DNA of 64,000 nucleotides, from NCBI RefSeq assembly GCF_008923245.1, contig NZ_WBOS01000010.1:62001-126000 (forward strand), given 5' to 3'. The notes under the pieces are model-generated. The model saw only the letters and a list, made by a program, of their open reading frames with translations. It was not told where the DNA came from and did no database searches. Origin of the DNA: Cytobacillus depressus (GTDB lineage: Bacteria > Bacillota > Bacilli > Bacillales > Cytobacillaceae). Of the stretch, positions 54,713 through 64,000 are shown piece by piece. The position numbers and the translations under genes were made by a program. Position 1 is the first letter of the stretch. Each line of letters opens with the position of its first letter.

Positions 54713-54882
54713 AACCATATTCCCCTCATAATAAAAAACATAATGTTTAGGTTAGGTTATGTAATTTGGCTTTTTATGTATGGTTAAATAACTAGGTGCA
54801 TAAGCCTAAATAAAAATAATAAAGTCCTCTATTCTTTTGGTGAGTAAGCTTCCCCTGTTGGCACATTTTCATGCTCGCTTTA

Positions 54883-55758
54883 TTAATGAATGTCCTGCTT
54901 TTTGAAGTTACCGCCCTTAACTTCTGCCACATCATATACAACAACGAAGGCATGCTTGTCAATTTCATAAATGATTTCTTTCATTTTACTATCCTCTAAA
55001 CGGTTAATAACACAAGTAATTTCCTTGAATTTCTCATTTGTATAACCGCCTTTAACGAGGTTATATGTTGCGCTGCGTCCTAAGCGGTCACGTATCGTTT
55101 CAACCATTAATTCGGGTTGATTAGTAATAATTTTAAAGGTTTTAGAACCACTTAAACCTTCTTCAACCGTATGAATCACCTTAGAGGCAATAAAATAAGC
55201 GATTCCCGATAAGAAAGCTCCTTGAAGGCCGAATACTGTTGAAACAACTATAAACACAAACAAGTTTAAAAATAAAATAAGATCACTTGTCCCAAAAGGA
55301 AGCTTTCGGGAAAGCAAAACTGCCAACATATCAATGCCATCTAATGCACCGCCATTTCGCAGTGCCAATCCCATCCCAAAACCAATGATAATACCGCCAA
55401 CAACGGTTACTAACAATGTGTCGCCTTGGATAATGGTCGGTACTTGATGCATAATACTAGTCCCGTATGCTAGTGAAGCAATTCCAATTACAGAATAAAT
55501 AGCAAAGCTTTTACCAATTTGTTTATACCCCAAAAATACGAATGGGATATTGAGTATTGCAATTAAAATTCCTAAAGGAAGTCCAATTAATTCTGAACCA
55601 ACGATACTCAGACCCGTCACACCGCCGTCCGACACATTGTTTGGAATTAGTATTGCCTCTAATCCGTACGCTGTGATAAAGGCGCCAATCATAACGGCAA
55701 ATGCTTTTGATACCTTTTTAAATCTAAACGTTCCTTTTTGCTTAGTGATTGTACCCAT
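54883..55758 (-). CDS. YitT family membrane protein
   Basis: 291 residues. Five to six helices of the YitT (DUF161) domain, with GAFITAYGLEAILIPNNVSDGGVTGLSI and RNGGALDGIDMLAVLLSRK, then a cytosolic DUF2179 domain near residue 210 (FKIITNQPELMVETIRDRLGR, GGYTNEKFKEITCVINRLE). Function unknown. ATG with TGAGGA upstream. Confidence 0.9.
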   Translation of the reverse strand: MGTITKQKGTFRFKKVSKAFAVMIGAFITAYGLEAILIPNNVSDGGVTGLSIVGSELIGLPLGILIAILNIPFVFLGYKQIGKSFAIYSVIGIASLAYGTSIMHQVPTIIQGDTLLVTVVGGIIIGFGMGLALRNGGALDGIDMLAVLLSRKLPFGTSDLILFLNLFVFIVVSTVFGLQGAFLSGIAYFIASKVIHTVEEGLSGSKTFKIITNQPELMVETIRDRLGRSATYNLVKGGYTNEKFKEITCVINRLEDSKMKEIIYEIDKHAFVVVYDVAEVKGGNFKKQDIH

Positions 55759-55885
55759 TTGATGTCCTCATTCCAAACTATTTTTTCTTATGGCTGTTAC
55801 ACTTTTTTTCATTTATGTATATTGTTTCAATTCATTATCATTTCTAGCACAATTCTAAAAAGAATTTCAATACATCCGCTCCGAA

Positions 55886-56883
<998 letters not shown>

Positions 56884-56905
56884 CATTAACTCCTTAGACA
56901 TATTT

Positions 56906-56923
56906 TTGTTGCAAATGCAATAA
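56906..56923. promoter_or_regulatory. Candidate MarR operator 1
   Basis: TTGTTGCAAATGCAATAA, a near-palindrome with TTGCAAATGCAA at the centre, close to the marR start. Confidence 0.5.
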
Positions 56924-56952
56924 AAATCTCATATATTAAATTTAACCCGTCT

Positions 56953-56970
56953 TTGTTGTATTTGCAACAA
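56953..56970. promoter_or_regulatory. Candidate MarR operator 2
   Basis: TTGTTGTATTTGCAACAA, arms TTGTTG/CAACAA. The same motif as operator 1, 47 bp away, on the side of the YczE-like gene. Confidence 0.55.
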
Positions 56971-56998
56971 AAAATTAATAATAAAGAGGTCGAGTAAA

Positions 56999-57643
56999 GT
57001 GAAATATATTTTTTATGTATTAGGTATTTTCATATTAACCCTTGGTATTTCTTTCACTATACAATCAAACCTTGGAACATCACCTTTTGATGCACTTTTG
57101 GTAGGACTATCTAAAAATGTGGGGCTTACTGTGGGAAGTTGGGAGATAATAATCGCCTTAATATTGATATTTTGTAATTCATTTTTAAAAAGACAAAGAC
57201 CAGAAATTTTGGGGTTGTTAACAGCATTTATCACGGGGATTGGTATTGATATATGGCTTTTTTTATTTCACAATTTGATAACACCTGAACTATGGTACAG
57301 CAAATTAGTTTGCTTTGGAATCGGCTTAGTTGTTATAGGATTAGGAACTGCAACATATTTACACACAAATTTTGCACCGATTCCAGTTGACCGATTAACA
57401 TTAATCATACAAGAATTAACTAAAACAAATATATTTTTTTCAAGAACATTCATTTATCTCGTATTCTTGATCATTGCAATGATTTTAGATGGACCTATTG
57501 GCATTGGAACTTTATTAACTGTTTGTTTTGGGGGATTAATACTTAATTACTTCATGCCTTTTACAAAAAAAGTATTAGACCACATATTAATAAACTCTAG
57601 TACATCACCAAATTATGATAAAGATAAAAACCATTCCATATAG
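56999..57643 (+). CDS. YczE-like membrane protein
   Basis: 214 residues, five membrane helices. The start GTG at 56999 has GAGG 8 nt upstream. ILTLGISFTIQSNLGTSPFDALLVGLS and GTATYLHTNFAPIPVDRLTLIIQEL are the YczE/YyaS-type signature, distantly related to YitT. In B. subtilis YczE is linked to lipopeptide production by an unknown mechanism. The divergent marR and the operators suggest it is inducible. Confidence 0.85.
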   Translation: MKYIFYVLGIFILTLGISFTIQSNLGTSPFDALLVGLSKNVGLTVGSWEIIIALILIFCNSFLKRQRPEILGLLTAFITGIGIDIWLFLFHNLITPELWYSKLVCFGIGLVVIGLGTATYLHTNFAPIPVDRLTLIIQELTKTNIFFSRTFIYLVFLIIAMILDGPIGIGTLLTVCFGGLILNYFMPFTKKVLDHILINSSTSPNYDKDKNHSI

Positions 57644-57955
57644 ATTTCTTTTTATTTTTCTTATTCAACCTACCTTATAGATAAAGAAAAAAAAACCTGC
57701 AAAAACAGGATTTTTAATCAAACTTTATTATAAAACTACAACAGCTGTATAGCGACAAAAAAATTGGAAGCTTAGGACACCATAAATTAAGACTTGAATG
57801 AATATGGATTTTTCAATATAAAAAAAGCCTAATTCCTCCGTACCTTTAGTGAGAAATTAGGCATATATTTTCGACAAACGCAACCGATTGTTGAAGGTCA
57901 AGGTACTGCACAATTTAATTACTATATTTAACTGGTTGCTAAATGAGTTAAATAT
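57644..57955. other. AT-rich stretch before the GC-rich block
   Basis: No gene. It holds a weak hairpin CCTG/CAGG with a T run (57687-57716) that may end the YczE-like gene, and the minus-strand terminator at 57819-57862. Confidence 0.5.
57819..57862 (-). terminator. Host-type terminator beyond the imported gene
   Basis: Minus strand GCCTAATTTCTC, a loop, GGAGGAATTAGGC, then TTTTTTTATA. It is AT-rich and Bacillus-like, placed about 95 nt after the stop of the GC-rich beta-helix gene. Confidence 0.75.
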
Positions 57956-59515
57956 TTATTTCTGCACTGCAAAATTCATTGCCTTGGTGGAGCTGGACCG
58001 CTGGGCCGACCGGCTCACCTCGATCCCGTCGGCCACCCTCAGCTTGGCTCCGTTGATGCCGTCAACGACGTTTTCGACCATGCTGAGGTCCTCTCCGGCA
58101 TCGACCCTGATGCCGTTGGCGACCTGTCGAATGACGTTGCACTCGATCCTGATGCCTGAGGGGATTCCTTTACCCCGTCCGTCTGTTCCGCGGTCCTCAC
58201 TGAGCCGGATGGCCCAGAACCCGTCAGTCCCTCCAGTGATGTGGTTACCGTGCAACTCCGTGCCCGGCGCATTGCGGACTTCGATGCCGGCCTTCGAATC
58301 CTTCCCGGCGTTGATCCAGTTGTCATTGATGAGGGTGTCAGGAGTTCCCAGGATGACGAGGACTCCCTGACGGTTTCCAATCAGGTCGTTGGAATGCACC
58401 CAGTTTCCAGGCCCTGAGGCGTCGTGCTTGTTCTTGGCCCCGCCAGGATTGCCCAGCGCGATGCCCGCCTGCTGCCCGCCGATAACCGTGTTGTCCCGGA
58501 TCTCATTCAGGTATTCACCCTCGCCGTGCAGGTCGATGGCGTCGAGGAGGCTGCCGACGATGGTGTTCTCTGCCACGAGATTGTTGTGCGTGGGGAACTG
58601 CAGCAGAATGGCGTGCCGCAGATGCCTGCCATCGAAGGTATTGCCGATGACGACGTTGTGCCGGGAATCGTTGGCGGCATCCGGGTCGTGCTGGTCTGCT
58701 GAGCCCTCGATAGCGATGCCGTAGCCCTGTCCGCCGGGACCGACGGCAGTTGCCTCACTGATGTAATTTCCAGAGAGGGTCACTTCACGGCTGTTCTTGA
58801 CGGAGATGCCGTGGCGCTCGAACCTGCGGATGCCCAGGTTCTTCACCAGGACCCGGGAGCTTGCCTGCCCTTCGTGGGCTCCGAGGTGGATCCCGTACAT
58901 CGGGCCACCACCCGCATCGCCGTCTTCGGTGTCTTCGCCGAGTGGACCCTCATGACGGGAGGTGATGGTGAAGTTAGCGACGATGACGTCGTGGACGCCG
59001 GAGCCGCGGATCACCGCGCTGTCATCCTTGCCGTCGAGGGAAGTCAGCAGCACGGTTCTCTCCTGGCCTTCGCCACGTAGGTTCACGCCGCTACGAAGCA
59101 CGATGTTCGCCGGCTTGTCGGATGGGTCAGTGGTGCGCAGGTCATACGTGCCAGCCGGAAGCAAGACCTCGTCACCCGGTTCGGCCGCGTCCAGGGCCGC
59201 CCTGATGGCTGCTGCGTCGTCATGTGAGTCCGGATCCGGATCTGCCCCGAAGTCCGTGACGTCCAGGGTCCTGCCAGTGGCCGGACCCGGCGTCGGCACC
59301 TCGATCGGCGAGCCGGACCGATCCACCAAGCCCGGGACCTGCCAGTCGCCGTGCCCGGACGGGGCGGGTTCCACGACGTCATCGCTCCCGACCGGCCCGG
59401 CGGATTCCTCGACAGTGCATGCGGTCAAGAGGACCACCAGGCCAAGGGCCACCCACCACGAATGCGCCGGACTTCGCCGGCTTTTCCGAACGAATCCCTT
59501 CATCAAACTTCTCAC
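57956..59515 (-). CDS. Right-handed beta-helix lipoprotein (pectate-lyase-like), GC-rich import
   Basis: 519 residues from the GTG at 59515 (ATG at 59503 is the alternative). A basic N-region with paired Arg is followed by a helix and lipobox LTAC (Cys33), a Pro/Gly-rich linker, then a pectate-lyase-3 type opening (DVTDFGADPDPDSHDDAAAIRAALDAA, LPAGTYDL). Many beta-helix turns follow (SREVTLSGNYIS, HNVVIGNTFDG, HNNLVAENTIVG, LNEIRDNTVIGG). It is probably a surface polysaccharide lyase, hydrolase or epimerase. Codon use is GC-rich and actinobacterial. The last codons (MNFAVQK) lie in AT-rich host-like DNA, so the natural C-terminus may be lost. Confidence 0.82.
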   Translation of the reverse strand: MRSLMKGFVRKSRRSPAHSWWVALGLVVLLTACTVEESAGPVGSDDVVEPAPSGHGDWQVPGLVDRSGSPIEVPTPGPATGRTLDVTDFGADPDPDSHDDAAAIRAALDAAEPGDEVLLPAGTYDLRTTDPSDKPANIVLRSGVNLRGEGQERTVLLTSLDGKDDSAVIRGSGVHDVIVANFTITSRHEGPLGEDTEDGDAGGGPMYGIHLGAHEGQASSRVLVKNLGIRRFERHGISVKNSREVTLSGNYISEATAVGPGGQGYGIAIEGSADQHDPDAANDSRHNVVIGNTFDGRHLRHAILLQFPTHNNLVAENTIVGSLLDAIDLHGEGEYLNEIRDNTVIGGQQAGIALGNPGGAKNKHDASGPGNWVHSNDLIGNRQGVLVILGTPDTLINDNWINAGKDSKAGIEVRNAPGTELHGNHITGGTDGFWAIRLSEDRGTDGRGKGIPSGIRIECNVIRQVANGIRVDAGEDLSMVENVVDGINGAKLRVADGIEVSRSAQRSSSTKAMNFAVQK

Positions 59516-59574
59516 GTCCTTCCTTGACTCTTTTCGTCCCTCTCGTCGCCCATGGAGGCGTCGAGAAAAGCAAT

Positions 59575-59616
59575 GAGCCCGCAGGCCTCGGCTTAATTCA
59601 CCGAACCCGCGGGCTC
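59575..59616 (-). terminator. GC-rich terminator after the GH3 gene
   Basis: GAGCCCGC (59575-59582) and GCGGGCTC (59609-59616), followed on the minus strand by ATTGCTTTTCTCG. An actinobacterial-style hairpin inside the GC-rich block. Confidence 0.6.
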
Positions 59617-59679
59617 ACTACTTTCGGGATGCCTGACGACCCCTACCGGGTCGCCGATGTCATCCCATGGCCCTGAGGC

Positions 59680-62133
59680 CTAACGTTGGGAGTTGTTGTT
59701 CCCGTTATTTCCTTTATTTCCGTTGTTTCCGTTGTTTCCGTTACCCTTGCTGAGTTTGAAGTTCAACGGAACGTCCTTTTCCAGCGGGGTGTCTGCTGAG
59801 GAACCACCGACATGCACGCGGTACTTTCCATCAACGGTTGCCCAATCGCCGTGAGCCCAGTTCTTCAGGTTGTCCGGGTCTTCCGGAATGAAATAGGAGA
59901 ACGGGTGGTTAGAGTCGGCCTGGTTAATCTTTAGTGTTACCTGCTGGCTCTCACCTGGCTCAAGGTAAACCTTATCGAAGTTGACGAGTCGCTTGGTCGG
60001 CTCTCCCGCCTCGTTCGGCAGGGTCAGGTAGACCTGTGCCGCTTCGGCACCGGCAACGTCACCGGTGTTCGTGATAGTGAAGGACACGTCAATACCAGAC
60101 AACGAGCCTTTGTCCTGGATCTTCTTCACCTTCAGGTCGTCATACTTGAAGGTCGTGTACGACAGGCCGTACCCGAATGGGAAGACCGGCTTCACGTTGT
60201 TAGCCTCGTACCAGCGGTAGCCCATCTCTAGGCCCTCGGAGTACTTGGCGATTAGCTGGTCGGAACCGTTACCGTACGGGCCCGGGCCACCTGGCTTGCC
60301 AGTGTTTTGACGGGTTCCAGGGTACTGCTCCTTGGTCGCAAAAGCGGCCTCATGCTCGGTGGCACCGAACGTCATAGGCAGCTTGCCGGAAGGATTGACC
60401 TTACCGTAGAGCAGATTAGCGACGGCATTGCCATCCTCCATGCCCGGGAACCATGCCTCTAGGACGGCAGGGACCTTATCCAGCCACGGCATGAGCACCG
60501 TACCGGAGGTCTTCAGGACCACAGCGGTGTTCTTCGCGTTGGCCTTCATAACCGCGTCGATCAGCGGCTCCTGCTCCACCCATTTCGTTCGAACCGGATC
60601 CTTGTCGAGGTCGATGGCTGGGAAGCCAAGAGTCTTGCGGTCCACGGTCTCATGCGGGTTGTCGCCGACCATGAGTAGTACGACGTCGGACTCAACGGCC
60701 AGCTTGGCTGCAGCCTCTGGGTCACGGCCATCGTTGTAAGTCACTTTTGTGTCGTAGCCTAGCTCCTTGATGACATTCTCTAGGCCCTTCTGCGGAGTGA
60801 CCGTGTATTTAGTCACGACGTTCTCGTTGTTGTCCCGAATGGAGCGCGGGGACATCTTGGCCTTACCGGCAAACCAATCTACGCCGATCAGCGCGATCGA
60901 CTTCGTCTTGCCGTTCAGTGGCAGGAAGCCGTCAGTGTTCTTCAACAACACGGAGCCTTCCTCGGCCATTTTCCGTGCGCTAGCGCCGTTGGCCATCGGA
61001 TCGACGATCTCCGGCAAGAACTTGTCGTAAGGCTTATCCATTTGGCCGAACTCGATCATCTTAACGTACCGCGGACGAAGCAGATTGTCGATATCGTCCT
61101 CGGTCACCTGACCCGAGTCGAGGGCCTCCTGGATCTTCTTCTTGGTGTAGTACTGTGGTGCCCAGTCGAGCTCGACATTCGTACCCGCCTTAATGGCAGA
61201 GACCGTGTCGTGAATCGCGCGACGGTCACTCATGACGTAACCATCGAAGCCCCACTTGTTCCGCAGAGCTTCTTGGAGCAGTTCAGAGCTGTCACAGGCA
61301 AAGGTACCGTTGACATCCGGGAACGAGCACATCACGGAGGCCGGGTCAGCATCCTTGACGGTCATCTCGAACGGCAGCATGTACAGCTCGTTCATGGCCT
61401 TTGAGGGAACTTGGACACCCATCGTCCAGCGCTCGGTCTCCTGCTCATTGCCGGCAAGGTGCTTAAGCTGGGTCTGTACCCCCTGTTCCTGGATGCCCTT
61501 GACTTGCTCAGTCGCCAGGGTACCAGTCAGGTAAGGGTCCTCGCTGAAGTACTCATAGTTACGGCCATTGTACGGGTGACGCACAAGGTTCAAGCCTGGT
61601 CCAAGCAGCACGTGATGCGCGAAGGCCCGGGTCTCCTCGCCGAGGATCCGGCCGGCCTCATGGTTCAGGTCACGGTTGAAGGTCGCGGCCATGGACAGAG
61701 TGGACGGCAAGCCTGTCGCCTCCGGGTCCTTGCCACACGATCCGCCCTTCACACCCGTACCACCGTTGGTCATGCGGATTGTGGGGATGCCCAGATCCTC
61801 GATCCCACGGATCTGCCGGCCGGTGTCCTGAAACTCACACCCGGGCAGGGTACCCTGGGGCGCGAATTCGCCGCTCATATACTTATTATCACCGCCATAT
61901 TTCATGACGAACGTCTCACCTTTGTCATTCTCATTGAAACGCGAGATAGCGATTTGCTGGATCTTCTGTTCCATCGTCATCTTATCAAGAAGAAGCTCGG
62001 TACGCTTCTCAGCAGAGAGCTGGGTGTTCATCCAGGGTTTAGTCCCTTCCGTCCCCTCCGCATTAGCAGGAATTACCAACGATGACATGGAGATCGCTGC
62101 TGTCAAAAAAACTGAACTAAGTTGCTTTATCAT
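59680..62133 (-). CDS. Secreted GH3 family glycosidase, chimeric base composition
   Basis: 817 residues. A signal peptide (residues 1-25, ending ANA) is followed by a GH3 TIM barrel with KHLAGNEQE and the nucleophile in GYVMSDRR (Asp303), a GH3 alpha/beta domain (SVLLKNTDGFLPLNG; WFPGMEDGNAVANLLYGKVNPSGKLPMTF), a fibronectin-III-like domain (GAEAAQVYLTLPN) and an Asn/Gly-rich tail. It probably acts as a beta-glucosidase or xylosidase on oligosaccharides. The body is GC-rich, but the promoter, AGGGAGAG site and signal peptide are host-like. SDRR replaces the more common SDW. Confidence 0.88.
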   Translation of the reverse strand: MIKQLSSVFLTAAISMSSLVIPANAEGTEGTKPWMNTQLSAEKRTELLLDKMTMEQKIQQIAISRFNENDKGETFVMKYGGDNKYMSGEFAPQGTLPGCEFQDTGRQIRGIEDLGIPTIRMTNGGTGVKGGSCGKDPEATGLPSTLSMAATFNRDLNHEAGRILGEETRAFAHHVLLGPGLNLVRHPYNGRNYEYFSEDPYLTGTLATEQVKGIQEQGVQTQLKHLAGNEQETERWTMGVQVPSKAMNELYMLPFEMTVKDADPASVMCSFPDVNGTFACDSSELLQEALRNKWGFDGYVMSDRRAIHDTVSAIKAGTNVELDWAPQYYTKKKIQEALDSGQVTEDDIDNLLRPRYVKMIEFGQMDKPYDKFLPEIVDPMANGASARKMAEEGSVLLKNTDGFLPLNGKTKSIALIGVDWFAGKAKMSPRSIRDNNENVVTKYTVTPQKGLENVIKELGYDTKVTYNDGRDPEAAAKLAVESDVVLLMVGDNPHETVDRKTLGFPAIDLDKDPVRTKWVEQEPLIDAVMKANAKNTAVVLKTSGTVLMPWLDKVPAVLEAWFPGMEDGNAVANLLYGKVNPSGKLPMTFGATEHEAAFATKEQYPGTRQNTGKPGGPGPYGNGSDQLIAKYSEGLEMGYRWYEANNVKPVFPFGYGLSYTTFKYDDLKVKKIQDKGSLSGIDVSFTITNTGDVAGAEAAQVYLTLPNEAGEPTKRLVNFDKVYLEPGESQQVTLKINQADSNHPFSYFIPEDPDNLKNWAHGDWATVDGKYRVHVGGSSADTPLEKDVPLNFKLSKGNGNNGNNGNKGNNGNNNSQR

Positions 62134-62735
62134 CTTATCTCTCCCTTACTAACTATTAGGTTTCTTAGTATAGAGAAAAACTATTACATTAGTATTATCG
62201 GTAAATTACAGAGTATTAATTGTTAATTACAGAGCAGCAACAAAAACCACGAGATAGCAAGATCCTAAAGTCCTGAAATGGTATTCAAACACTGTAGCAA
62301 TCAACGATTTGCCAAATAAACAATCAAAATGAATAATTTCAAATGAGCATTATGCTCCATTATTCTAAATATGCTGAAATAGGAAGGAAGAACTTCTATT
62401 TATTAAATAAGCGTTGTTACGATGAAATTTGGAAATCCAATCGAAGCTTTTTTCAGGCTTTTTCCTCATTTGTGTAAAGATTTTCCACTAATTTTGACAT
62501 AATAATAATAGGGATAGTAGGGATAAGGTTTAAAGGTTGAAGGGATTGTTTTTCCCACTTTTCTTCATCGCCTATTCTCCCTTTCTTTTTTTGGGCAAAA
62601 AAAGACCGAAGGTCTGCTGAATGGTATCAGGAAACCTTCGGTTTGGGAATGGTATTTTTATTTAAAGAACGTTATTTTTGTGTAAGAGTCGGTAATTTTA
62701 GTTTTAGACAACAGCATCAATTTCCCAACGTTCCC
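62134..62735. other. AT-rich intergenic region before GH3
   Basis: No gene seen. A minus-strand TATACT (about 62172) may be the GH3 -10 with no clear -35. TTACAGAG is repeated directly near 62206 and 62225, a possible operator. The glmS terminator is at 62596-62642. The rest shows nothing I can name. Confidence 0.45.
62596..62642 (-). terminator. Terminator of glmS
   Basis: Minus strand ACCGAAGGT, a 20-nt loop, ACCTTCGGT, then CTTTTTTTG. Confidence 0.85.
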
Positions 62736-64000
62736 CTACTCCACCGTCACACTCTTCGCCAAATTCCTAGGCTTATCGACGTCACAGTCACGGTGTAAAG
62801 CAGCGTAGTAAGAAATTAATTGCAATGGTATAACAGAGACAAGAGGTGTTAATAGTTCGTGCACAGCTGGGATGACGAAGGTGTCTCCTTCCACTTCCAG
62901 TCCTTTCATGGAGATGATGCACGTGTTGGCGCCTCGGGCAGCGACTTCTTGTACGTTGCTGCGGAGATTTAAGTTCACACTTTCTTGAGTAGCTAAGGCG
63001 ATGACAGGTGTGCCTTCTTCGATTAAAGCGATGGTTCCGTGCTTTAATTCGCCGCCGGCAAAGCCTTCAGCCTGAATATAAGAGATTTCCTTTAGCTTTA
63101 AAGCTCCTTCAAGGCCAACATAGAAGTCTAGTCCGCGGCCGATGAAGAATGCATTGCGGGTAACGGACAAAAATCCGCGGGCGATAGTTTCGAATTCTTC
63201 TTTTTCGTCGCAGAGCACTTCCATCGCATTCGCAATAATGCCTAGCTCACGGGAAAGATCGAGACGAAGCTCGATGCCACGGTTCTTCGCCGTTACTGCT
63301 GCTAAAATCGCTAATACCGCAAGCTGTGCAGTGTATGCTTTTGTTGAAGCAACAGCAATTTCAGGGCCTGCATGAAGCAAGAGTGTGTAATCCGCTTCAC
63401 GGGACAGTGTTGAACCAGGCACGTTTGTCATTGTAATGGCTTTATAGCCCATTTCTTTAATATTCACGAGAACCGCACGGCTATCTGCGGTTTCTCCGCT
63501 CTGTGAAATAAAGATAAACAGTGGCTTTTCTGAAAGCAATGGCATATTGTAGCCGAACTCACTGGAAATATGCACTTCTACCGGGATTTTTGTCATTTTT
63601 TCAATAAACTGTTTTCCCACGAGTCCTGCATGATACGAAGTTCCCGCCGCAATAATATAAATACGGTCCGCGTTATTCATTGCTTGGATGATCTCTTGGT
63701 CAATCGTTAAAGCACCCTGCTCATCCTGATAGCTTTGAATGATTTTGCGCATCACTAAAGGCTGCTCGTCAATTTCCTTTAACATATAGTGCGGATATGT
63801 GCCCTTTTCAATGTCGCTTGCATCTAATTCCGCTGTGTATGGATCACGTGCAATGGTTTCGCCATCTAGGTTTTGAATGATGACTTCGCCTTTTCTCACT
63901 ATCACGATTTCTTTATCCATTAACTCCACATATTGATCTGTTACTTGAAGCATCGCCATCGCATCTGACGCGACTACATTAAATGTGTCACCTAATCCGA
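62736..64000 (-). CDS. glmS: Glucosamine-6-phosphate synthase (C-terminal 2/3)
   Basis: About 421 residues; the N-terminal glutaminase part lies off the right edge. The frame runs on past 63959 to the edge ([17 protein letters not shown]). Two SIS isomerase domains are complete: [64 protein letters not shown], and the terminal [16 protein letters not shown]. It makes glucosamine-6-phosphate from fructose-6-phosphate and glutamine for peptidoglycan and teichoic acid sugars. A glmS riboswitch would lie beyond the window. Confidence 0.96.
   Translation of the reverse strand, partial: GLGDTFNVVASDAMAMLQVTDQYVELMDKEIVIVRKGEVIIQNLDGETIARDPYTAELDASDIEKGTYPHYMLKEIDEQPLVMRKIIQSYQDEQGALTIDQEIIQAMNNADRIYIIAAGTSYHAGLVGKQFIEKMTKIPVEVHISSEFGYNMPLLSEKPLFIFISQSGETADSRAVLVNIKEMGYKAITMTNVPGSTLSREADYTLLLHAGPEIAVASTKAYTAQLAVLAILAAVTAKNRGIELRLDLSRELGIIANAMEVLCDEKEEFETIARGFLSVTRNAFFIGRGLDFYVGLEGALKLKEISYIQAEGFAGGELKHGTIALIEEGTPVIALATQESVNLNLRSNVQEVAARGANTCIISMKGLEVEGDTFVIPAVHELLTPLVSVIPLQLISYYAALHRDCDVDKPRNLAKSVTVE

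Noticed and set aside
58389..59576. Several long plus-strand frames in the GC-rich block
   Set aside because: High GC leaves few stops; all are antisense to the beta-helix gene, which has a clear lipobox and beta-helix turns.
61411..62085. 224-codon plus-strand frame antisense to GH3
   Set aside because: Shadow of GC-rich codons; the minus-strand frame carries GH3 motifs throughout.
57956..62133. Transposon or prophage carrying the GC-rich genes
   Set aside because: No transposase, integrase, phage gene, terminal repeat or target duplication was seen at either edge.

Overview
The window reads as low-GC Bacillaceae chromosome (Bacillus sensu lato). Evidence: strong AGGAGG-type ribosome binding sites, frequent TTG/GTG starts, many hairpin-plus-T-run terminators, and gene sets known from Bacillus (adaA-adaB/alkA, the cysH-type sulfate assimilation operon, capBCADE, MhqR-type quinone stress genes, GlpP, YezD, YfhO, YitT, DUF1657). 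The clear exception is a GC-rich block at about 57.98-62.1 kb with actinobacterial-style coding, which looks imported.

Layout. 1-4 kb: the 5' end of a Vga-like ABC-F resistance ATPase behind an attenuated leader, a nitroreductase divergent from flavohemoglobin hmp, and a fused double AhpD-like protein. 4-6.4 kb: alkylation repair, adaA-adaB divergent from alkA, with two candidate Ada boxes between them. 6.5-12.2 kb: a probably decapitated AHSA1 gene, a 34-residue Phe/Arg protein, two YibE/F membrane proteins, an EamA exporter and a Na+/proline symporter. 12.4-22.4 kb, all minus strand: assimilatory sulfate reduction and siroheme synthesis, sirC-yezD-(terminator)-cysH-cysP-sat-cysC-sumT-sirB-cysJ-cysI. 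These take up sulfate, activate it to APS/PAPS, reduce it to sulfite and sulfide, and make the siroheme for sulfite reductase. 22.5-27.2 kb: capB-capC-capA-capD-capE for poly-gamma-glutamate, including the CapD anchoring enzyme. Directly upstream lies a 52-bp-period array of hairpin-forming repeats.

28-35 kb: a DUF2238 membrane protein, small proteins, an EEP-family hydrolase, a MurG/UgtP-like glycosyltransferase, then an MhqR-type regulon (marR, doxX, ring-cleaving dioxygenase, WrbA-like quinone reductase) carrying three copies of a TATCTCGAA/TTCGAGATA-like operator. 35-46 kb: a metallophosphoesterase, then a tightly packed minus-strand series: glpP, a leader terminator, ugpB, a HAD hydrolase, ugpC, ugpA, ugpE, a GT2 glycosyltransferase, a GtrA flippase and YfhO. 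It appears to join glycerol-3-phosphate uptake to the three-component GT2/GtrA/YfhO glycosylation machinery used on lipoteichoic acid.

46-50 kb: a one-module A-T-R (adenylation, carrier, reductase) NRPS-like enzyme with its own Sfp-type phosphopantetheinyl transferase, a possible aldehyde-forming mini-cluster. 50-57.7 kb: a chemotaxis receptor, a stress-type SDR, an acidic orphan, a Gly/Trp-repeat orphan, a YitT protein, a GNAT acetyltransferase and a MarR regulator divergent from a YczE-like protein with palindromic operators between. 58-62.1 kb: the GC-rich import, a beta-helix lipoprotein and a secreted GH3 glycosidase. The right edge holds most of glmS.

All calls come from reading the sequence and recall of protein families. 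No database search was run.
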